From NCBI RefSeq assembly GCF_954871325.1, contig NC_088776.1:38178508-38242507 (forward strand): 64,000 bases of DNA, written 5' to 3'. Positions within the stretch are counted from its first letter, which is position 1; each line of letters opens with the position of its first letter. A program made the translations under genes and the position numbers. The notes under the pieces are model-generated. The model saw only the letters and a program-made list of their open reading frames with translations. It searched no databases and was not told where the DNA came from. This stretch comes from Gordionus sp. m RMFG-2023 (taxonomy: Eukaryota > Nematomorpha > Gordioida > Chordodea > Parachordodidae). Shown in pieces: positions 1-12,379 of this stretch.

Positions 1-985
1 TTCAATTAAAAAAAAAATTTCACAATTATTTCAAAACAGAAAAAAAAAATTTTATATCGGAAGAAAAATATTGTTAGCAAGAACAGAAAAAAAATTGTTT
101 CTTTATTCAGGTTAAATACAATAAAAAAATTTTTACACAAATTCTTCCTCTTTTTACATAAATAACAAATCTACAAAATACTAAATATTTCAAAAAAAAA
201 TTTATTACTACCCCCTCTTTTTTTACATACTCCCATCTTATTTCTCTACAAATTTCATAACACCAACTGCCTGATTCCACATATATTTATATTTTTTTCT
301 TTAATCTTTTTACTTTTTTCTACCGTTTAATTTATTATTCCTTTCTTTCCCCTTTTTTTTTTTAAAAATTATTACCGTTCCCGTTAACATGCCTATTAAA
401 CACTCTGTAAACTATACCAAAACATTTTCTCTACAAAAATTTTCATAACCTTCCCCTCAAAACATTACCATTAACCTCATTTTATTTATTTTTCTTTTAT
501 TCCAACACTACAACAACACGAATTCTTTCAAATCAAATATTATTTTTTTTTCAAATAATTAAACACATATGCTATGTAATATTTCACATTCAATAATTTT
601 ATTTAATTACTTCACCACAAATTTCCCCCCTTGTTTTTTTTTACTATTAATGCAAAACATCATTTTGTTTTGTAATTCCTCCAATCTCCTTTTATTTAAC
701 CATTTCCCACTTTTGTTTCCGTGTCCTTATACCTTTACCAATATACGTTAATTCGTACCTTGGTCAGTATACATATACATATGGCTGACCAAAACGCACG
801 TATCAACTATCCCATCTTATGTCGCCATATTACCATATCATTTCAATTAACAACTATTGCATCAACCCTAAAGTACTCTTACACAATATAAAAATTTTTT
901 TTAAAAAAAAATCTATTTCTATATGACCCTCCTCCGTAATTGATCTCTATGCCTAACACCTTCATTATTATCATCAAATTTCACT
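1..985. other. AT-rich, pyrimidine-biased region downstream of relic A integrase
   Basis: No convincing gene. The plus strand is rich in T and C, so the minus strand is A/G-rich, as expected if this is the 3' non-coding part of minus-strand element A, whose integrase ends near 986. I looked for a copy of the sequence at 11.8-12.4 kb that would mark an LTR pair and did not see one, so the 3' LTR is lost, decayed or before the window. Confidence 0.4.
760..792. repeat. short interrupted palindrome
   Basis: TTGGTCAG at 760-767 is mirrored by CTGACCAA at 785-792 around an AT-rich loop. This is seen directly; no function is assigned. Confidence 0.4.
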
Positions 986-2754
986 TTATTTAACTTGTTT
1001 CCCAAATTCTCTATTACTACTCCTTTCTCCCATTTTTTTTGTACTTCCATATAATTTAATCCACACTAACTGTCCCACAGTATATTCCAATTCCCTTCTA
1101 TCAATATCCTCTACAACTACTTCAGCTTTACTGGGTATTAACATATCCAAAATCCTTACCTTCCGGCCTATCATTTTTTCTGCCGGAGACAAACCATCAT
1201 TACCCATCGCATTATTATAATACAAATGCTTCACCCACATTTCTCCTTTTCCACTTTTGGTTTTCTTCAACCATTCTTTAACCGTCGCTACCATCCGTTC
1301 CGCCTGTCCATTGGAACTGGGATGATACGGTGGCGTTAACACATGATATACACCTGTTTTTTCACAGAATCTCTTGAATTCTTCCCCGATAAAAGCTGGT
1401 CCACCATCCGATACTACAGTTTTCGGAATACCAAACTTCGACCATACTTTTTTAAAATGTTTAATCACAATATTCGCCGTTAACCCATGAATTTCTTCAA
1501 ATTCTATCCATTTGGAGAACGCATCTACACTCAATATATACTTTTTTGCTTCATATTCGAAAAAACCAACATGAACCCTCTCTCATGGTTCTACAAATTT
1601 TGACCATGTACTATTTTTATCCTTACGGGGCATGTCAGACCATGCATTACAAATCTCACATTCTTTTCCCAATTTATCAATATCCTCGTTCATTTTCGGC
1701 CACCATATGTACTCTCTTCCCCATTGTTTCATACGAGTAACTCCTTGATGACCCGCATTTATAACATTCAAAATTTTCTCCCTCAATTTCCGGGGTATGA
1801 CAGCTCGGGTTCCCCTCATAATACAATCGTCCACTATAGTTAATTCTGTTTCAATATTTTTGAAAACTTTATCATCATCTTTCCATGATCTTTTTCCCAT
1901 TAGACATAATTTAACCCGCTAATTCTCTATCTTTCCTTGTAAACCTTTGTATATCTTCCCATGTCGTTGGGCTACCCTTTATACTTCTCATTACCATACG
2001 TACAAGACATTCTTCCCGATTATCAATTTTCAAAATCACCGATTTATCCAAACGTTCGCCAGCACCTAACCTTGACAAAATATAAGGTAACTGGTTCTCT
2101 TTTCCCCTTCGATATTTTAAATCCAAATCAAAACTTCCTACCAACAATAACCATCGCTGAAGTCGAGACGATAACATCAACTCTTTGTTATCTTTCTTAA
2201 ACAAATGGATCAACGGCTTATGATCTGTAAAAACAACAAACTTCCTATCTATAAGGTATTCGCGACATTTCGTTAATCCAGAAATCACAGCTAAAGCCTC
2301 CTGTTCTATCACTGAATATCGCTTTTCTATCTCTCGAAACACTCTCGAGAACAATAAAACAGGTCTTTCCATTCCATCTATCAAATGCAACATCGCCCCA
2401 CCTACTCCTCTATTACATGCATCTACAGCCAAAACTACCTCCAGATCACTATTAAAACATACTAGAATGGGCTCTTTCCCAATTTTCTCTTTTAACGTTC
2501 CGAACGCAATCTCTTGTTCATCTTTCTATTCAAAATGTACCCCTTTCCTTAATATTTCATATAAAGGCGCAGCTATTTCCGCAAAACTCGATATAAACCG
2601 ATGGTAATAATTTACCATTCGCATAACGACTGGACCTCTACTTTACTGGTCGGCTTATTCAAATTCGCAATACTCAACAAATTCTTATCTAACGGTTTTA
2701 CTTCCATTCCATTAATCCTATGACCCAAATACGTCACTTCAGTTACCTCCAACT
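986..2754 (-). mobile_element. Ty3/gypsy relic A, 3' half (RT end, RNase H, integrase)
   Basis: Minus-strand remains of a Ty3/gypsy pol. From high to low coordinate: the end of the RT and thumb (YLGHRINGMEVKPL), RNase H (MAVDACNRGVGGAMLH, FTDHKPLIHLFKKDN), the integrase zinc-binding domain (HQGVTRMKQWGREYIWWP, then CEICNAW) and the integrase core (SDGGPAF, HPSSNGQAERMV). The same domains in the same order occur in C1 and C2, but A is clearly divergent from them. The relic is broken, with several breaks. It stops at 2754, where a hAT begins; the 5' half resumes near 9305. Confidence 0.85.
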
Positions 2755-3766
2755 CAGTGTTGTTAAACGCTACTTTTAAAAGTAGCGCGCTATCGCTACC
2801 GCTATTTTATAAAAAAAGTAGCGCGCTATCGCTACCGCTATCGTTTTCAAATGAGTAGCGCGCTATTAGCTACTAAAAAGTCTAGCTACTTTTTACGCTA
2901 CTTTGATTTTTTTTTTAATATTTTTTTTACGTAACTTTATTTCCACAAATAAAATATTGATATAAAAACATGACTATAATTTGTTACATATATATATAAT
3001 TTATTTATTATTGCACTTTAATAATAATAACATTTCAGTACTGTCATCCCCAAGTCTAGAGCGACGATCAGAAAGTATAAGCTTTGCCATACTAAATAAT
3101 CGTTCAGCTCTAGCATTTGAGGGCAACGCAGTATTAAATTTAATAAACAAACTTTTTATATGAAAAAAATCATCAAAAATATTTAAATGTGTATTTTTAG
3201 ATTTAAAAAAAGCATCTAGAGGTTCAATAATATTATTATTATTATTATTTATTTCAAAAAAATCGTCTATGGAAGGCTGCGGTTTCGATCTTGCTATAGT
3301 ATCGTGGTTAGGCATGCCATTTTTTAACGTTACCATCAGCCTATCAAGTTGCCCTTTAGATTCAGTCAAATTAATGTATGGCCAATTTAACTTGAAACTA
3401 GGATAGGATGAACGATAGCAGCTATTACATTATCATCATCATACAGATCTGGAAATCTAATTTATATAAAGCGATTGTATTTATTATAAAAAAAATAAGA
3501 ATACCATTTTAATTTTTAAAATTTAAATTTATCTGAGATTTAGATTCATTTATAAAAAAATATTAAAATAGCAATAAATTATGGTAAATAAAAATTTTAT
3601 AAATATAATTATTATACACAAGGTAATTAAAAATATATTAATTTTGAATTTTATATTAATTAATAATTACTATATATTAATATTATAGATTGTGTTGTAA
3701 ATTAAGCCAATTTAAATTATGGCTAATCAAGCAATAAATCATTCATTTTATATAATTGTATAATAG

Positions 3767-4803
3767 TAGTGCTCTAAACATTTTTAAAAAACTCAAACGC
3801 GAAGCGTTCAAGTTCATGAATGCGTTCTTGCGTTCAAAATTTTATGATAAATTTTTTTTTAAATTAAATTTAATATAAATAAATGCCTTATATTTTTCAA
3901 CACAATATATTAGCCATGATAAAAAATAAGTTTTATTTTGATAATATAATTATAAATACAATATAATAGAGCGATAAAAAAATAAATTTATAAAAAAATT
4001 TTCTTATTAATTTTTAATAATAATTGCTTTTCAAAATTTTCATCTGATAGGCATGAACGCTTGGCAGCTAATACAGCGTTAGCTATACTAAAAACTCGCT
4101 CAACAGGGGCAGATGAAGGGGGTGTTAAACTTGATAAACAATTCTTTTAAAAGGGGGAATTTATTAAAAACATTTAATGTTTTATCCATTGTCTCAAAAA
4201 ATTGAGCTATGTTATCATCCTCCAATCTGCCCTCTTCTTCCTCGTCAAAAAAAGGATATTTCGGAATTGATTTTAAAACAGTGAAATATTTTTGATATTT
4301 GGGCCATGGTAATTCTAATTCATCTAATATTGAATTTTGATTTTCAGAATCTGATGATGAAATATTTATATCCATGCAAATGCTAATCTATTAAATTAAA
4401 ATATAAAATATTCAAATTAATAAACTTTAATCTTATCTTCTCTAGCAGTAGCACGTTATGGTACGTTAATTGCAATATGAAAGAGGAAAAAGTAAAAACA
4501 GCTGATTAAAAAATATAAGACTTTTTTGTTAAAAAATTGGATTAAATATTAATTTTTCAAAAATAAAAATATAAGACTTTTTTGTTAAAAAATGCGGATT
4601 AATATTAATTTTTCAAATAAATAAAAATAAAAAGTGTTTTTAAAATTGAACGAACGTAAAATTGAACGCGTTCATCAAAGAAAAGGAACGCGTTCACGTT
4701 CAAAGTTCGTCAAAAAAAAGGAACGCCGTTCATCACTTTTTTTCAAAAAAACGAACTTCGTTCATGAACGCGTTCATTTTGAACGCGTTCGTTTACAACA
4801 CTA
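3767..4803 (-). mobile_element. non-autonomous hAT nested in element G
   Basis: Terminal repeats TAGTGCTCTAAAC (from 3767) and its near-mirror GTTTACAACACTA (to 4803). The 8 bp target duplication TATAATAG is perfect, at 3759-3766 and 4804-4811. Subterminal GAACGCGTTC palindromes repeat many times at 4645-4795 and near 3795-3835. The element is about 1.04 kb and keeps only the C-terminal end of a transposase, so it is an internal-deletion derivative mobilised in trans. It post-dates element G. Confidence 0.93.
4000..4375 (-). pseudogene. hAT transposase C-terminal remnant in nested element
   Basis: The minus strand reads MDINISSSDSENQNSILDEL with an acidic stretch, then, after a frame change around 4130, SSAPVERVFSIANAVLAAKR and LLLKINKK. 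This is the hAT dimerisation signature. The N-terminal zinc finger and DDE core are absent, so this is a remnant rather than a gene. It differs from the C-terminus of the host element G. Confidence 0.85.
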
Positions 4804-7037
4804 TATAATAGTAAATAAAAATAAAGTTTTGACCTTTTCTCAACCTTTTAGCATAGACTCTACCAGTGGTTGGCAAAATTTTAGATTATTGATTCTTTTG
4901 AGCTTGGTAATTAATATACTCAGTGTGGACACATAATACAGGCTCATATTATCTTGTCCTTCTAAGATTTTAAGTGAGGCAGCAACATATTGCAAAACCT
5001 AAAAAATTAAAATGGTTAAATATAATATAATATTATTTATTAATTAAAAATACTTCAGTATATTCTTTAATAAAAGTATGCTCCTCCACATTAAAATACT
5101 GTATTCCCATTTGATCCAATATATAATTCATTTCCATTTTTTTCTCATCTAGAAACAATGCTAAAAGTTTCATAGCATTGTAAACACTATTCCATCTTGT
5201 AGTGTTTGGTGTCAATAAAGATCGTCCTAATCAGACCTCTTTGATGACTTATTTTGTTTATTCCAAAGAGCTTGGCATTTAGAAAATGTAGATCTTGATA
5301 CTCTTTTAAAATCCTCATTTAATAATGCTTCTTCAGCATCTACTGTCGCAACTAAATTTAGGTTATGGCAGAAACAACGATGATGGCTAGGTAACATAGA
5401 AGACTTTATTGAAGATCCTAAATATTATAAATTTTATTTTATATTGGTGAAAAATTAAATATAAAATAATTTAAAACCAAGGATGTCATGAACATCATTT
5501 ATATCAAACTCCATTTCATCATCCTCTTCTTGTTCTCCATCTTCAATATTTTTGTCAGGAATATTACTAGTATTGTTATTATTATTATCTTCCCCAAATA
5601 TTCTATATTATTTATATCATATTATAAAAAAATTATAATAAATTTAAAACCTGAAGGCCTTCAGGAAATTAGACCCATTATCCGTAATCATCTTACAAAC
5701 CTTGTTTTGAATTTTGTAAGACCTATGGATTTCTGCAATAATATTGACTAGAATGTCATAAGTCTTACAGCCAATTATTCTCTATAGAGCTAACGCTACA
5801 CATTTTCGTTTAAGATTTTTAGGATCAATTCAATGTGCAGTTACTCCTAAATAAGCTCTAAAAATATGACATATTATAAATCAGAAAATAAACATTTTTA
5901 CCTTCTATTGTGAGTCCAGCAATCTGCCGTTGTACAGACGTAGGAGACATCTGATAGATGTAATATCAAAGATTCTTTCATTTCCTTAAAGCTCTCCAAA
6001 ATTCTTGCCATCAATGTCTGCCGGCAAAATATCTTGGTCCGTGGAGAAAAAGTGTTTATCATCTTTATAAAAAAATCATTATCCACCAAGGATAATGGTT
6101 GAACTGTATCTATTATAAAGTTCATAATGACTTTGTCAGCCAATTTTTGGGATACACCAGGTGTTGATGAATCCAAATTGATTAATTTTGTTTGTATTAA
6201 ATTTGATTTGGAAGTGGGTTTATCTTCTTCCATTACCCCAAAACTTTTGAGATATTTTTCAATCTCTTTATAATTTGAAGTGTGCACAGTCTAAAATTAT
6301 AAAATACTTAGAATAAAAATTATGTAGGAGATAAGTACATAAAAATGATTGAAATAACTATTTTAAAATGTTTTAAATAATTTAGATAAAATTTATGAAT
6401 ATATAAAAAAAATGATTGGTTTTTGATTTTAATTTATTTTAAAAATTAAAGATTAGCCTACACATTGATATTAAATTTGTTTAATATATTACCTTTCAAT
6501 GTTTTTTCAAATTAAAGCTGCTCGTATGATTTGAAGAGATAATTTTGCGGCACATCTTGCACCGAAACCGCCAGTATTCATTTTTTCTTCAAGGTTAAAG
6601 TATTTCTTGAATTTTGGGAAAGGATCATCTATATTTTGCTCATTTTCCAAAGAAATTTCCATATCTTCAACAATCTCACACATAACAAGATTTATAATTC
6701 TTAATATAAAATGTAAAATGAAATATAAAATAAGATAAAAGCAAGGAATACCAATAACGGAATTTCAAAAATATATAATTTAATGAATGCGCGAAATATA
6801 AATTAAATAGAGATTGCTATTTAACAACTGTTTATATCTAATATATAACAATAATGTATATTTTTAAATATAAATTTAAATTTCAAAATTAAATTAAATA
6901 AAAGGATTATAATTTTAGATTTTATAAAAAATATATTTTAATAATTTTTACATGTATTTATTATGTAAAATTGAAAATAGCGAGCTACTGCTATCGCTAT
7001 TTTTTTAAAAAAGTAGCGCGCTATTTTAACAACACTG

Positions 7038-8391
7038 CTTCCAACAAGAAAACCACTCTTTCCAGGTAACGATAAAAGTAAATAATATACCGTTGAAAAT
7101 GGAAGTAGATACTGGCTCAGAAGTATCCGTTATTGGTAAACAAACTTATAATTTGCTTTTCAAATTTATCCCGCTCAAAGACACTAACATAATACTAAAA
7201 TCATTTTCGGGTCACGCCATTCACCCAATAGGACACTTCCCCGCGGTAATAAACTACCATGACAGCACATATTCGGGTAATACTAGTAACAAATGACAAC
7301 CAAACCTCCATAATGGGAAAGGATATACTAAATGAAATACCCAGAATCATACAAGATGTTACAGCCGAGACTCATGAAATAAAAGAGCTAAAATTAGATT
7401 ATCCACAAAGATATTCGGATACCTTAACTTTCTTAGTAAAATAGAGATAAAAATACTTCCCACCGCCAAACCCCGAAAAATACCTGCTCTACAGTCACGT
7501 CCGTTAAACCTCCTTCGGGAAATATCAGGTTCTCACCCCACAACTCTCCAAGCACCGAGACCCCTTCAGACGATTTTTTCGCTAAAAAGTCCGAAACGCC
7601 GTATCACCTTGGTCAACAGCGGATCGAGTCGTTAATCCCCTATCGTCACAAAACCATCGAAAATCCCGCTAAGATGACGACCCCCCAAACCACACCACTT
7701 CGTACAAAGTTGTTCCAAAAGGCTACAAATCCATCACAACCGGCTCACTCACCAAGGGAAAGAAAGAACTCTCAGATTCCCCGACTCAAAGGACGAAACG
7801 TATCGATTACGAACCAAAAAACCCACCAAAATAAGAGGAGGCACTCACATGACCGTTTAGACCCCCTCCCCGGGGTAGCCGAATTTAAGCGGGGAGGAGA
7901 ATGCTGTATTTCCATAAAACACCCTTATTTATTTATTTTTTTTATCATTTTATTTGTATTTTATATGAATTTTTTTTGTGGTCATCCACCTGTTATGTAT
8001 CAAATCCTTTTTTTTCATGTCCTCCACGTGTTTCAAATTTAGTTGTAATAAAATCCGCTCTAACACAGCGGTGTGGCGAATGCCGTCTTGGTTTATTTTT
8101 GAAATTAAGGTAGGGTTTACCTTCTAAATTAAAATCCGCTCTAACACAGCGGTGCGGCGTATGCCGTCTTGGTTTCTTTTGGAATTAAGCTAGGGTTAAC
8201 CATGGTAATAAAATCCGCTCTGACACAGCGGTGCGGCAAATGCCGTTTTGTTTATTTTATTGACTTAAGGTAGGGTTTACCTTCGTAATTAACTCCGCTC
8301 TAACTCAGCGGTGCGGCGATGTCGGTTTTTTTTATCGACTAGGGAATTAAATCGGCACAGACGGCCGGGTAGTCGTATTTAAGCGGGGAGG
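7038..8391 (+). mobile_element. plus-strand Ty3/gypsy fragment B (protease plus 3' end)
   Basis: A plus-strand LTR-element fragment. Around 7093-7296 is a retropepsin-like segment with the active-site context MEVDTGSEVSVIG. Most of the RT-integrase region is missing. Near 7674-7900 a basic tail ends in a polypurine tract (AAGCGGGGAGGAG, about 7890-7902). A second, nearly identical polypurine tract lies at about 8380-8392, directly before the LTR-like sequence starting TGTTATGTTC. The fragment is heavily deleted and opposite in strand to A, which surrounds it. Confidence 0.7.
8046..8345 (+). repeat. four tandem copies of an ~80 bp repeat
   Basis: Units start at about 8050, 8131, 8210 and 8290, giving spacings of 81, 79 and 80 bp. 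Each contains TCCGCTCTAACACAGCGGTG and a following GCCGTCTTGGTTT-like stretch. The core CCGCTCTAACACAGCGG can form a small stem. The array lies between the two polypurine tracts of fragment B, so it is probably part of its 3' untranslated region or an older LTR. Confidence 0.85.
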
Positions 8392-9304
8392 AGTGTTATG
8401 TTCTATCTCTCCACTTGTCCCGTATAACTTATTTCTTCTCTTTACGTTTTTCTCCACTTGTTTCTTTTGTTTTCCCATCTTCCTTTTTTTTGTTATGAAA
8501 TTGATATTATACCTTATTTTATATTGCATTTGAAACTGGTTCTAACCAGTTTCAAGAATGATTGTATCGCGATTATATAACAACCTTTTTTTTTCTCTTT
8601 GTTTTAAAAATTATAAAGGTTGGAAAAATACCTTTTTCTTTGATTAAATATTTTTTGTGTGAAATTTGATTATTAATTATCTTGTTGTGCGTAGTTTTAT
8701 TCTTTGGTAAATTGTGACATTTTAACAATAAAGTGAATTACTAAAATTGCCCTGGAGGATGACTAAGATGAAAACCGGTCCCAACGTCGGGTTTGAGCCC
8801 CAGGGCGCCAGTGAAAAGTTTAGGGCCACGACCGCGGGCTGTTCTGCCGAGGGATAGGGAGAGGGATCGGCAGAATTCGAGGGACCGGGATTTTCAGGTA
8901 AGTTGACGTTGGGACCGGTTTTCATCTTAGTCATCCTCCAGGTAATTTTAGTAATTCATTTTATTGTTAAAATGTCACAATTTACCAAAGAATAAAACTA
9001 CGCACAACAAGATAATTAATAATCAAATTTCACACAAAAAAAATATTTAATCAAAGAAAAAGGTATTTTTCCAACCTTTATAATTTTTAAAACAAGAGAA
9101 AAAAAAGGTTGTAATATAATCGCGATACAATCATTCTTGAAACTGGTTAGAACCAGTTTCAAATGCGATATAAAAATAAGGTATAATATCAACTTCATAA
9201 CAAAAAAAAGGTAGATGGGAAAACAAAAGAAACAAGTGGAGAAAAACGTAAAGAAAAGAAATAAGTTATACGGGACAAGTGGGGAGATAGAACATAACAC
9301 TAAT
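8392..9304. repeat. head-to-head inverted LTR pair (large palindrome)
   Basis: The sequence from AGTGTTATGTTCTATC at 8392 through about 8789 reappears in reverse complement from about 8905 to 9304, leaving a GC-richer centre of about 115 bp. The left arm follows a polypurine tract, so it behaves as the 3' LTR of fragment B. The right arm is the same LTR in the opposite orientation and abuts the RT of relic A. The arms are similar enough to form a hairpin of nearly 400 bp. The centre contains GAGCCCCAGGGCGCCA, which resembles the 3' end of a tRNA-Lys and hence a primer-site complement. Confidence 0.85.
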
Positions 9305-11800
9305 CGACAAAACGTAAACAAGCCCTTGAATGTCGTAATCGTCAATAATCTCCTAGTCGTTTTTGCCATCGGTAATTGCAAATATGCACACGAAAAATCA
9401 ATCTTGGAAAAATATTTTCCCCCTTTCAAACTGGCCAAATTTTCTTCTATTTGCGGTAGCGGATATTTCACCTCTACAACCCAAGGATTCAAGGTCACCC
9501 TAAAATCTGCACATAACCTCAATTTTCCATTGGCCTTTCTAACAGGAACCAACGGAGTTGCCCATTCACTGTAACCAATAGGACAAATAATTCCATCTCT
9601 CACCCAGTTGTCCAACTCTTTTTCCATTTCTGCCCTTTATTCAAAAAGAACTCTTCGCACCGGACAATACTGCGGTACAAAACCTTCCTTTAAACGGATA
9701 TCAACTTCATAATCCACTAAACATCCTAATTTCTCCTCAAAAATTTCACTATAACTATTCATTAAAACTGCCACTGCAAGCCTCCAATTTTCCAAACTCG
9801 ACAATTGTTCCCTTTATTCCCCTCCATTAATCTCTTTTTCCTCTTTTTTTCTTACAAATTTCGCCGGGAAATTCTGTAACACTGGTATATCTTTCGTTTC
9901 ATTATCCAGTTCCTTATACATTTATTGACTAATAATTTTCTCCTCTATTTCTTCTGTTTTTGTGACTATTTTTATTTCATCATTATTTCGCTCATTAATA
10001 CATTTTCTACAATATATTTCCTTTTTTACCTCTCTAGGCTTGTCATTTTCCATAATATTAACACTTTGCGACAACTCAGTATATCTTACCTTTCTTTTTT
10101 TAACTGGAACTATCCGTGTTTGAGACATATTTTCTTTTTCAAATTCACTTATCTGATTACCCATCACACCATTTCCAATGATTTCATCTTTTACATGACA
10201 TAATTCTCGATTTTCAATTTCATCGTTCTGAATTTCAATCATTTTATCTCGTTTAATTATTTGAAAAGATACCCCAAAAATTATTTAAAGGACCAATCTT
10301 AACAATCCATTCCCACCCCATAATCGTATCCACTTTTTTATCAACAATCCACAAATTTAAATAATTCACTATACCATTTATCACAAACAGTACTTCAATT
10401 TTTCCTAAAACCTTTAATTCCGATCCGTCAAACTGTTTAACTCTCATCTCTTCTTTAATTATATTCTCCTCTGGCCAATATTCACAAAAATTTTCATAAC
10501 CTACAATCGATATCGCCGCACCTGTATCCAATAGCATAGATATTTTTCTACTTCCCACAACTATTTCCACACGAGGACATTTATCCTTCTCACTTTTATC
10601 CTCTAATTTTAAAATAGGGATTCTATAATCCTTTATAATTCCACCATTTCCAAATTTACATTTTTTTTTATCTACTAAATCTCTCTTAACTTCTACATCT
10701 CCATTCACACGAAATTTCATTTCATTCTTTAATGTAATACCCTCCATTTTATTACTTTCGCTATCATTTAGTCACCTATCTCGATATTCTATAGCACTAT
10801 GTCCTTCCTTTCTGCATTTAAAACACATAACTTCAACTCTACCTTCTTTCAACATATCACTATTTTGTATCACTCTTACATTAGATGCAGGTGCTATGTA
10901 TTTCACTGCCGGAAATGCTTCCCCATTTATCGGTTCTCTTACATAACAATTCTCTTTAGCATGTCCCATTTTTCCACATCTTTCACATTGAAATGTTTTT
11001 TGATTATTTCCAATAATACGATACGTCGGAACATAACATTTTTCACTACTATGTCCAACTCCTCCACATCTATTACATTTAATCGGTTGCTTGTTAAACA
11101 TTGCACCGTTCTGTACACAATTTCTACTTATATGCCCCAATTCTCCACATGCATAACATCTTATATTTTTCATATTAATCTTTGGACGATTAAATCTATT
11201 TCGGAAAAATTTTTCTTTTTCCCAATTTTCCTTTTCATTTCTCTGCAAGTTCATTGACGTATTATACTCTTTAAAATGATCGTATTCCTTATCATTTCTT
11301 CGATCATCTCTTTTGAAATCCCTTTCATTATACCTTCTCTCACAATTTTCTCCATAACTATAATTATTTCGTTTACTATCTCTCATTCCATTTTCATCTT
11401 TAATCTCTATTTCTCTTTTATATCAATATCTTTTCGTTCCTCTCCCGATCTAATAATATTGATACTTTTTCTCATTCCTTCTATCATATTTTCATTTAAC
11501 ATTTTCTATATTTCATCCTTTAAATTAACATCTCTTCCGTAATTCTTTCATTTTCATTAACGTTTTTTACTTCCCTTTCATTTTTTCCCTTTTCAATATC
11601 ATTATTTTTCACTTCAATTTCCTCCGTAATTTTATTCTATCTCTTTTTATTTTTTTCCGATGTAACATAATACCAATTATCCATAAACATATCACTACTA
11701 CCGCTATAATACAATTATTTCTCCGTAGAACCATTTCCACATACTTTTGAGTTTTTATACTTCTTTTATAATTAAACATTTATTTTTTATTCACAAATTT
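9305..11800 (-). mobile_element. Ty3/gypsy relic A, 5' half (gag-like ORF, protease, RT start)
   Basis: Minus-strand continuation of relic A. From high to low coordinate: a short N-terminal stretch near 11650-11785 with a hydrophobic membrane-type segment (CIIAVVVICLWIIGIML); a zinc-knuckle domain at 10772-11386 with three intact CX2CX4HX4C knuckles (CYACGELGHISRNC, CNRCGGVGHSSEKC, CERCGKMGHAKENC) and a fourth imperfect one; a retropepsin (LLDTGAAISIVGYENF, 10253-10747); and the start of RT (SEWATPLVPVRKANGKLRLC, 9305-9627). About 210 bp of RT expected between the two halves is missing. No recognisable capsid domain. Broken, with several breaks. Confidence 0.82.
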
Positions 11801-12379
11801 ATAAAAAATTTATTAAAACTTTTATTATAAATATTTTAACATTGCTAAAAGGTAGACAATATATTAAACCTAATATAATTAATAATATCAAAATTATATA
11901 AATGCAATCATTTTATATATTCCAAAACATTTTTACCTTTTATTTTTAAGAATTTTTTATTTTCCACCGTGATTGTATTTTTCATTAGTACACTGCGTCC
12001 ACTTTTACCCAGATATCTTGTCCGTTGGTTGAATAAAAATTAAACGGCACCACTTTTTGTAGACTTCTTATAACTTTTTTATTAATATAATCTATATTTC
12101 ATAACAAAAATTATTTCTTATAAAAAAATTCCTCTTATAAAAAAATCCTCTTTTTTACGCGAAAAAATTTACTAATAAAACATTTCATTCTTTTTTAAAT
12201 AAAAATAAATTACAATCTTCGAAGCATAAAAAACATTATTATTATTTTTTCTTTAATAAAATACAAATATAACCTTGAAAACGTTCAAAAATAATAAAAC
12301 ACAACATATATATTTCTTAATATGACAAAACTTATATGCAAATTATATATATATAAAATATAAGATAACAAAAATAAAT
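11800..12379. other. AT-rich stretch, probably element A leader or decayed LTR
   Basis: No open frame or recognisable RNA. By position this should hold the 5' LTR and leader of minus-strand relic A, but I could not find a matching copy at the other end of the element, so no LTR is called. Confidence 0.35.

Larger units (their letters stand above)
3001..6690 (-). pseudogene. hAT transposase relic of element G
   Basis: Minus-strand exon-like blocks in the right order for a BED-type hAT transposase. Near 6480-6690 lies a BED zinc finger (FRCKMCRKIISSNHTSSF, then NLKKHLK) that needs one frame change. The block at about 5902-6297 ends CTTADCWTHNRR at a GT donor. The DDE core blocks near 5640-5860 (YLGVTAH, IDPKNLKRKCVAL, MITDNGSNF) and 5220-5420 (LPSHHRCFCHNLNLVATVDA, SRSTFSKCQALWNKQ) contain in-frame stops. 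The dimerisation block at 3001-3369 reads LPSNARAERLFSMAKLIL and ends LLLLKCNNK. The nested hAT at 3767-4803 separates the core from the C-terminus. Several stops and frame changes make it inactive. Confidence 0.85.
2755..7037 (-). mobile_element. hAT DNA transposon G with nested hAT
   Basis: Both ends carry the same perfect 13 bp terminal inverted repeat, CAGTGTTGTTAAA, starting at 2755 and ending at 7037. Subterminal copies of a GTAGCGCGCTA(T)-type motif cluster at both ends (2785-2890, 6977-7025), typical of hAT transposase-binding sites. The interior holds a minus-strand hAT transposase relic. Flanks are CTCCAACT on the left and CTTCCAAC on the right, which is not a clean 8 bp duplication, and the two flanks belong to different LTR elements. 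The insertion site has therefore been rearranged since insertion. Without the nested element the length is about 3.2 kb, a normal size for an autonomous hAT. Confidence 0.85.

Noticed and set aside
8795-8835. Possible tRNA gene 3' half
   Set aside because: Only the T-arm/acceptor-like end is present; there is no D-arm or anticodon arm upstream. It fits better as a primer-site complement in the inverted LTR structure.
10799-11542. Plus-strand Phe/Ile/Ser-rich open frames
   Set aside because: Antisense of the zinc-knuckle gag-like region of relic A; the minus strand has clear CCHC motifs.
986-11800. Relic A as two separate elements
   Set aside because: Both pieces are on the same strand, have consecutive domains and similar divergence from C1/C2; the insertion block 2755-9304 lies exactly between RT segments.
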